60,000 nucleotides of DNA from Branchiostoma floridae (lineage: Eukaryota > Chordata > Leptocardii > Amphioxiformes > Branchiostomatidae), in contig NC_049983.1 in assembly GCF_000003815.2 (NCBI RefSeq), positions 11,916,283 through 11,976,282 of the forward strand, read 5' to 3'. The notes beneath the pieces are model-generated. The model did not search any database. It saw only the letters and a list, made by a program, of their open reading frames with translations, and was not told the DNA's origin. How positions within the stretch are numbered: the first letter of the stretch is position 1; each line of letters starts with the position of its first letter. The position numbers were made by a program, and so were the translations under genes. Of the stretch, positions 38,956 to 48,500 are shown one piece after another.

Positions 38956-39450
38956 AGTTTCACGTTTCCATACAGGATATATTTCTACTTTTCAACACCA
39001 TACCCTACTGAACACTTAATGACAAAAAGTTTGCAGTCGATTACAACAAAAGACTACAAATGATACACTGCAAATTGAAATACATCTTTTAAATCTTTTA
39101 GTCTTTAGCAGCACACCAGAACTTTGTTGTCAAAGACTCAAACTGGCAATTTTCATTTCCAAAAATACATCAGTATTGTACAGCACGTGTCTGCAATCTA
39201 CCTGCAACTATTTCAATTTAAAAGAACAACACCCGTACGCAGTCTTGAAGACCTGTTCACACTTCTATAAAATGTATCACCAGAACCTGATACACCGCTT
39301 TGGCAAGTGTACACTGAAGCAGCAAGGCATATAACGTTGGTGGATTCTGTGGAATGACAATACTGTATCTTACATGTATGCATGGTCCTGGACAAGAACA
39401 GACAACAAGGCTATCTGTCAAGAGATACTGCTGAATTTTCTGAGACGTCT

Positions 39451-39575
39451 TCACCTTCCCTGCTCCCCCTTCCCCCAGAACTGGTCACGTCGTTTCTGTG
39501 CACGTTCCAGAACAGAGGATGCAATGGACAGGCTTGAGGCCGACCGTTCAGAGATGAGAGACATTCGATCGTCAT
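39451..39575 (-). CDS. mdm1: MDM1 terminal exon
   Basis: AT completes an Asp codon; then DDRMSLISERSASSLSIASS, VLERAQKRRDQFWGKGEQGR and TGA at 39453-39451. The acidic-Ser helix ending in K/R-x-x-FWGK is the C-terminal hallmark of MDM1. I could not pick a polyadenylation signal with confidence. The stop lies about 500 bp from the proposed Prickle transcript end on the opposite strand. Confidence 0.93.
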
Positions 39576-42500
39576 CTGAAACAAAGATTGTATGAGGTGA
39601 ATTTCAGAATTGGCCCAGATATGACTTTGAGCCAGCTATTTCTGTAGGCATGAAGAACTGTATCTTGAATTTTATTCACTAAACTAGATAGTGATGGTAA
39701 GTTGATGAAGATGGGTTTTACAACTAGATCTCACCTAGATGTGGTGGCGTCATGGGGCGGCCATTCTGTCCCGACGCTGAGACAGGTTGTGTCCTGATAC
39801 GGGCTGGATAGCGCTGCTCCATCGGAGATCCCGGGGCATACCCATCCTCCCGCAGAGGGTAGGGGTCAGGCGTGGGCTGGCCGGCTGTGGGGGACAGGCT
39901 GCGGTACATGTCTGCTACGTGGTAGGTCTTCCCAGCAGGGCGAGAGGGCTTTGGGGCAGGGGCTGACTCTGGGTTGGAGATTTAAATGACCATGTGAATC
40001 AACAAAGTCAAACAGGACAGCCTGAAGACAGCACAGCCTGAGACAGTGCTGTCTCCAGTTTTAAATTTTTTTCCATCCCACTCATTGTTGGCCCATGTTG
40101 TTGATTTTTCTTGTTAAATGTGTCATTTTAAGCTCATGAAAGTAAATTTTCAACGGTTTCATGTTATAAAGTAAGAATTTTGGGACGGATGGAAATATTG
40201 TTTCCGTCCCAAACAAGCAAATTTCCTGGAGACAGCCATGCCCTGAAATGAACTTGAAGGTGACCTATGTTTCTGCTTACCCATCTTGGTGATAATTTGT
40301 TTAAACAAATGATAAGTTGTATACAGTAGTCCTACGTCCAACGACTTCTTGAAACAAAGAAGAAGGTCCTTACTTGGCCTGTGAGCTGGCTGTGTCTTGG
40401 CAGGACTGGTGTGTTTCCTGGCAGGAGGGGGAGACTTCACCAGCAATGCACCTCCTGGGGAATAAAGGTATAGACAACTTTGGTTAACAAAATGTCCAGC
40501 ACACTTACATGAGAAGAAATCATACATAACAGACACCTTTCAAGTAGCGGTTTATATTCTCCATGAAGAGGCTCAGTCACGGGGAGAGAGTCTGAATTTT
40601 ACAGAGGAAAGCGAGCCGGTAAAAATGCAGACTACTACTATTTCCACGACCCAACCTCTACATGGAGAACAGTGTTCAAAACACCAATGCATTGTTGTGG
40701 GGACAAGCACATTGAACGAAAACTGTCATTTACTGACCAATAGCAGGTGTGGTTCTGTCGTAGTGATGCCTCCTGACTGGTGCGTGGACCTGCTTCAGCT
40801 CCGGGGTGGCCACCCTGCCGTCATCGTCATCGCCCTCTATCAGTGTTGCCGTGGAGGTGTTCTCACTGTAGGACGCTGAGGCGTGGCTGCCCCGCCCCTG
40901 GCTGGGGATGCTGCCAATGCTGAGGATACCAGAGGTCTGTACTGTGAGTGTCATCTCCTAATCTAAGTACTGGTACAGGGTTGGACATGTCCACTAGCCC
41001 TATTGTCCAGGGCAACTGAAAGTGCTGATTGGGCAAGTGCATGACCTACCCCACTTGTCCAAAGACTTTTCCATTGACTTGAGTGAGATTTTACAGTCAT
41101 GAAAGAATTCCATTGCTGGAAGTGAACATGCATATGAAAGCGAGAAATTTTGAGCAAGTGAAAAATTGGTTCGGTCAAGTAAATTTTTCACAAATAAGGT
41201 TGTACCTTGTGACAGACTCACTCCCGAGTTCACTTTCACTGTCTGTATCCTCCACCACCCGTACCCTTCTTCTGCCAACTACATCCCTTCTATCCCTGTT
41301 CCTTCAGTGTGCAAAGATATGCAGAAGAAGCAGTTAGTAGTGTTATTAAAAGTCTTTAAAAGAAAGCACACAATAGCCTGTTAGGATCAGCTCCCTCATT
41401 GATTATGACATGCTTTCTTTTTTTCTTATGAGCAGTCATGTGTGTGTCATTTCCTTCTTAAATGGTCCCAGCTTTTGATATTTTATAACTACCACCAAAA
41501 GTGGACTGAAAGTTCTACCTTGTAACAGAGTCATTGCCAAGTTCACTATCAGTATCTGAATCCTCTGCCACCTGCACCCTTCTTCTGAATCCTGCATTCC
41601 TTCTATTCCTGTTCCTTATGTAACAGACATGTGTATGACAAGGACACAGTGACAAACACCAGTCAGTACTGTTAGTTAGTGATGAGTTAGTGATGACAGA
41701 CCTTCACTTTCAACATATAGATAGAATGCATTGTTCATTGTCCTCCAATATTCTGTTCCTGTCTACTGTTGCACATGTTTCTCACCTGGATGCCCTGTCC
41801 CCTCCCCCTTGCTCGTCCCACGCCAGCTTCCTCTGAACTGGTCGTTTCTCTTCTTCAGGTGAGGAGGATACTGACCTGTGACGTGGGCGTGGCTTCTCAG
41901 CAGGATGGGCTGAACGTTTGGGTGGCTCTGATGGTCTCTGATGTCTTCTGTGAAGCACATAAGGTAAAACATGTACATAGGGGAATGCATAGTGTTGTAT
42001 AAATCCTTTTTAAATCTGCAAAACATTGTAGGGAAAAAGGAACACAGTCAAACTCACAGCCAGGGTTCTGTCCAATGTTCCCCATCTTGCAGGGGTTTAA
42101 TATATAGATGTATGAATGTTCATGGAGAGGATCAGACATGCAGATACTTTTTCCGTAACTGTATTGCACAATTTGGTCCCAGATATAGGATCAACAGAAA
42201 ACAGAAAATAACAGTACATTTCTATCACCAATATTTGGTATGACAGAGTAGTTTCCAAACCACATGAGAGACTGTCCTAACCTGGCATGGCCCTTGTCTA
42301 CAGGATCTGAAGCCAGTGACAGGGCGGACACGGTGCTCTCGCTCTCTGACTGGTCCCACATGTCGTTCTGCCGGGCCATCAGCTGCAGGAGATGGTCGCG
42401 GGAGAAGTGTGTCCCGTGGGAGCGCCGGCGGTAGTCGTCAGCTTTCTTACGCAGCTCCATGACCTGGGCAGGGGGAGGGTAGGGAGACAAGGTGTGATAC

Positions 42501-45500
42501 TGGGGATAGCCCAGAGTTGTGTTTTGCAAGGTTTTGCAAAGACAGGTACAAGCTTTAACAAGGTTGCAGAGCTTTCATGCAGCTACTTGAGAACTTTGAG
42601 TTTGAGGTCACTTATAAAAGCTTGTAAAACCTCATAGTTGTTTCCATGAATTACATTTTTCCATGAATTACTCATATGGTTCTCCTACATCATGCAAGCA
42701 TCAGAGCCAGACATATAGGAGGGTCTGCATGGGGAGTCCTGACAACGATTTACGCTGAATTCAAAAGAACCCCCCAACGTATTACGCTAAATCAAGGGAG
42801 GCAATTGCGCTAAATCTGGTCGCCTCGCTACGAATTACGTAGATAAGATGGTCTTCCCTACAAATTACGGGAAATAAAAATAGGCTGTCTACGCCTTACA
42901 TAAAAGAGCATGCAGACCCTCATATAGCTTATTCTTAACTAGAAGTAGCAAGGAAGATTTTATGCTTGAGAGATTATGTACAGTAGTTCCATTAGTAGCT
43001 TACTACTATCTTTCTTATTAAATGTTATGAAATTTCCTAAAATTGGGTATGATTTATGCAGTGTTGATAAGGAGAAGAATGGAGGTGCAGTTAGATTTTC
43101 ATGCAGTGAAAAGACAGGAGGGCTTTTCTACAAACCTCACTGTACCATTCTTTATTATCACTTTGTGCAGGTATGTCCAAGACAGGCTCCTACAGCACAC
43201 ACGGGGGCAGTGCAGGGAGGGGGAAGAAGAACCAAAAATGTTGCCGTGAGCCAAAAATGGTTATGGAGAAAACAATACACCAAGGCCATGTGAGTGTTCA
43301 AGCACCGTATGTGGAACAATGTACATGGATACAGACATGCTTCAAGATACACCACCAAAGAGCATGCTGCAAAATGATTTTACACACAGTCACTTCCTTT
43401 TCAATTTTTTTTTTCAAATACCTACCTATTTTGAATAGCTATTATGAAAGAGGACCAGGCAGTGCAAATAGTGTAGAACTAGAAGATATGTTCTGGCACT
43501 CATCCACGCTTCATATTTACTGGTTATGACTACCATCACTGTACCTAGAGTATCAAATACATTAATGTTGTTCTGTGCAAACCTTTCTAGGCTGTAGGTG
43601 TGGTGGGTCAGCACCTCTCCATGTCCCGCCCCTGTACTCAAAACTGGTCGGCGACTTGTAGTTGGAGTGGTACTCTGATCTCCAATTCCTGTTGAAACAC
43701 ACACACACCATCAAATTTAAGATGTATTAGCAGAACAGTAGCAAAATAAATTTGACCCCAAAATCCTTTTCAATTCCTTATGATTTATTAGTTTTCCTAG
43801 ATTATATCAGACCATCACTATCCACTGTACAGTATGAGTAGAGATTCCCACATGTACTGTGAAAAAGACTGCACACAGCACCCAGAATGTACACTATTCC
43901 TACCCCAGCCCAGAATGTGGGAAAAACGGTTGTTGGGGATTTTGTAGGGAAGACCTCAGCAGCCGGGGGTCATCATCAAACGTGACAGCAGGGCTGCCCG
44001 CAGGGTGAAGCCTCTCTGGAGACAAGGCTGGAGAAAACCAGAAAACTTCACATCATAAAACAGAAATAACCAACAAAACCTACCAGTTTTTGGGGTGTGG
44101 GTTATCTAGCTTGTGGGGCGACTTTTTCAGGTAGCCAAAGTTTTTGATTGGTCGAGGATCGTTCCAGACTACAGGCATGAACTCGGTGGGTTTGCCGGCC
44201 GGTGGGAGCCGATCCGGGGAGAGGGCTGAAACACAGCGGGGCACAGTAACTGAGTAAGGTGGGTGGAAGGAAAGGTGTTTCATCTATAAGGACTTACATT
44301 AGTTTGAAAATGGATACAGGGTATGACATGTAGCAACAAAATGAGACCTCTATTACAAAGGCATATATCCTTGCATGCAAAGAAAATAATTTTAGTTCTT
44401 TAGTGGTCAGTATGCAGCATATAGTATACAGTATAAACAAGGAAAAGGTTACATAGAGACATTGTCATTCCCATTTCTAAAAACATTCAGTCTTTGATAG
44501 TAAAAAGAATCAAATCTACTCAAAGAAAAGCAAGAAACTAAAAGAGTGCAAATGTAGGAATCCTACTACTCACATCTAGCCCTCCTCTCTTTTTTTGAGG
44601 ACTGCAAGAAAGAAGAGAAACCAGCAAATGTAAGTCATCAAATATCTGCATATCTTCAATTCAATGCAACAATCTAACCCACAAGTTCAATCAAAGGTAG
44701 ATATATTGTGAAAATTACAATGTTGACAACATTTTTCCTCCCTACTTTAGACTTCTTCCTCCTGTCCCTGCTCCTGTCGCTGGACACGCTCTCTGCCACG
44801 GCCACACGTTTGGGAACCTTGAACTGCCTGTTGTACTCTGTGGCGCGGGGGATGAGATCAGAGCGGTACGGAGCCATCGCCGGGTTGGAGTTATACACCA
44901 TCTGAGGACAGGTCAGAAATAGGACGTTACGTTTGTAACTATAACTTGTTACTTCAGTTAAGGGGTGTTGCCCAGTACATATCCAGATCCAGGAGTCTAG
45001 CATTGTCATTATAATAATTATTCTCTTAACATCTTAACAGAAACTCTATCATTCTCCAACATATTATATAATAAAAACCAATTTCTCACTGGTAAGACTA
45101 TTCAAGAAATGGCAATATTCAACATCTTATAGAAAGTAGATGCATCAACATCACTCTATATCCTACATTCACTGCCTGTCAGATTACTATAACTCTGTGG
45201 TGAACACAGGTAATAGACTAGAAGTGTACATAAGCCTATTTGTTGTATTTCTATTGCCCAAGCAGCAGCAAAAATCATACCTGGTCTGCTGCCATCACTG
45301 GCGACTCATCCTTCAGCTTCTGCTGCTCGTAAAACTGGCGCTGGTACTCAGACAGCATCGTGGGAATCTTCCTGCGATCTGCCTTCACACCAGCCTTCAT
45401 CTCAAGGGCACGGTTCCGCTGCACAGGAAGGGGCAAAGTTTAAAGGTTGCACAGAGCCAAAGGAGGTAAAACTGCCATGAAAAATGTCTCTGAAGACCCT

Positions 45501-48500
45501 GTTTGTAGGTGAAAGGTCACCATTACAGACATGCGCAGAATTAGCATTTTGATGCCATTGAAGATGGCTTGCAAAAGTAAGTGTAAGAAGCCTTTTTGTT
45601 GGGAAATGTTGGCATTTTGGGGTTGGAAATTATAGGTAGGGGATCTGGCTATTTTATTTTGTGAGAAAAAATAGGCTTTCTACCATGTTTGGAGTGTTTT
45701 AGACAGTCTAGACTATGTATAGTTTGGGTGTTATCAGGGAGGTCAAAGGTCACCAGAGTTTCTTATTCTGTTTGTGGGGGCGCATTGCGCCGAACCGAAT
45801 GTTTTCAAAATCGCCATATGCACTCTTTAGAAGTCAGACTTGCCTGCCAATGTGAGATTTTCACCAACTAAACCTTAGGTAGGTGACTTTTGACATCCTT
45901 TTTCCTACATCTTATGCATGCAACAGGTGCCTGGCAGCTATTGGAGGTCTGTACCCTGTAGCCTGATATCATGCCTGACTACATCATGCTTCTTGCAACC
46001 CTTCTACTGGTCAGGCACCTTTTGGGGAGGCCCAGTCCGCCTCTGATAGCTAGAGATTGTGTAATACATGTACAGGCCAGCTTGGTATTCTACCCTGTTC
46101 TCTCAGGGAAGTCCAATTGGGAAGTCCCCAAACCAAATAAACTAAAACCAAATAAGACTGGATATACATTTAGCTATTTGGTTCAAGATTGAAAGCTGGA
46201 AAAGCCTAAGAGTAGCTACTATCTTGTTTTTCGTATCTAAGGCATGCTCTCTTTCTGCAATCCTTCTCTGAATCAGATGATATGGAAATGACAAACAGTA
46301 TCAATACAGGTAGCAGTACAGAACAGTCTTGAAAGGGCAAAGGCAGCCTTGTATACCCTGTTGCTAAAAAATGCAACAATGTGGAGATAAAAGTAAAACA
46401 TAAGAGTATGTAGCCTGACACAGAAGGGAGGGAACACTGCACACAAGTCAGATGTGCCCTTCAGACAAGAGCAAGGTCACACACTGCCGTCTTCAAAGCT
46501 GCACTGCAACCAGAAAACAACAGACCTTCTCTTTCTTCTCCTCCTTCCCTTCATCTTTTTTTCCACCTTTCTCCTCCTTTCTATCCCCCTGTTTCTGTCT
46601 TGCCTTGTCTCCTTGTCCTCTCTCTTTAGTGGGCTTCCTCTCTGGTACTCTCTCCTCTCGCGGCCTCTCCCGTGGCCTCTCAGTCTCACGTGTCTTATCT
46701 GGCCGTGGAGCTGGTGGGGTCGGCGGGTCATACTTCTCTTCCAACCTTCTCTTCTCCTCTCTCCTTCTCTTCTCCTTCTCCCTTAGCTTCTTTTCAATCT
46801 AGTGACGTTTTGATAGTAGCACAGTTAAGTCTTACAAAGACACTGTATGCGATAAAGCTCCCCTCTAGCCTGGTATCCGGCCATATCATACGTCCAGAGT
46901 AAATACGGAGAAAATACGGAGAGGACAGAAGGAATTTGGGAGCTATAAATATAATATGGCTGGATACCAGGGTACCCCTCTTTGTTTACATGTATCTATT
47001 TCATCATTGTAAGATCTAGCTATGATTTCAGTAACATAAATACATTTCTTTTCACATCCTCCAGAATTGCGTTGCAGTGAATAGAAGTCTCTTCTGGCTA
47101 TTATACAAGACTGGTCAAAAACTCGTGGTGGTAGACTTTACATTTACTACAACATGTTGCTATTCCATCATACATGAGCATCCTAACAAACCTACCTAAG
47201 AAAAGTCCACTTACCTTGTAAGTCTTCATTTTCTCGAGTGACTCTCGCACTTTCTCGGTGACAGGTGGGTCCTTGGATATCACCACGTCAGGTGGCTGGA
47301 GGGGGTCCTCCCACTCGAGCGCAAACGGAACGGTTGGCGCATACGTTCCCACACGCTTCTTGGCTTGCATCTGGGGTTCATGCAGGATACCTGATAGGAC
47401 AAGAGTGAATGTATTAAAGACACAACAGTCAGATAGATATCCTCTTTTCAGAGTGATCATGATAAAGCATACATCATGCATTGGCCTGAAACTATCAAAG
47501 TACACTCAACATTGTCTTGAACAAGAACAGTAGTATACATGAAAGACAACAATGGAGAGCATCATCCTATCTTGGAGTGCTGCATTCAAAACCACGCAAC
47601 AAATATCCTGAGAAGAACCATGGTAACATTAAAAACTTGTAACATTAAGAAGGAAGATAACAAGACCGGTCGAGATATGGACTAAGCATTAGCAAGCTTC
47701 TACCAAACAGGATTCCATGTAAAACAACAATATAGCACTGGAAATTCTGTAGAAAACCCCATGTAAAACCACAGTGTAATTGTGTGAATGGGTAAAAGGC
47801 TGTAACGGTTGTCATTTTACCAGAGGGGGATTGATCCACCCGCTTCTTTGACTGCAGCTTTGGTTCATGAAGAGGGCCTGGGAAGGTGGCAAAGTTAACC
47901 CACATGATTGTGTAGCAGAGTAAAGCAAGTTGTTTAACGGGCTTGGATCCTCCCAGACCTTAAAGCCTTGTTGTTAAGTGCAGTGCTTGTTGCTCATGGC
48001 ATTCATGCACAATCAAGAGCCTACCCGTTTGTCTGATCTGTTTCAAGACACAAATTTCAATAGCATTCAAGTGTACCGAAATGCAAAAAGTGCATGCTGC
48101 ATAAGTGCATATTATAAATCACTCGTGCATATCAAAATGATTAATCTTAGCTGTGCAATGTGCAGTGATGATGACTGTGATCAGTGCTTAGAAAGTATTT
48201 GATTACAGTCGTGACAATGTTTTGCTACATCAAGGTTATAAGCTGCTGAGGCCGATAATTTAGTGCCCACCATGCACTACAAGTTGTGCTAACACTAAGA
48301 CATGCTAAGTGATAAGCAGGTGCATTACCAGAGGGTTGGGGAGCCACGCGCTTCTTAGACTGCAGAGGTGGTTCCTGAAGGATGCCTGAGTGTGATGACA
48401 TGGGGGGTAGGGGTCATTTTGGGGTTTTACATATAAACAGGACAGGATGGGAATGTTTTGCATGTTTTGTGAGATGGTATTCTTTTTGTAACAGCCGGAA

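Noticed and set aside
43158-43529. Extra MDM1 exon between 43583 and 42463
   Set aside because: The open frames here match nothing in MDM1, and the flanking exons already join in phase 0.
46452-46802. Ser/Leu/Phe-rich plus-strand open frames
   Set aside because: They are the antisense of the Lys/Glu/Arg-rich MDM1 exon at 46526-46798.
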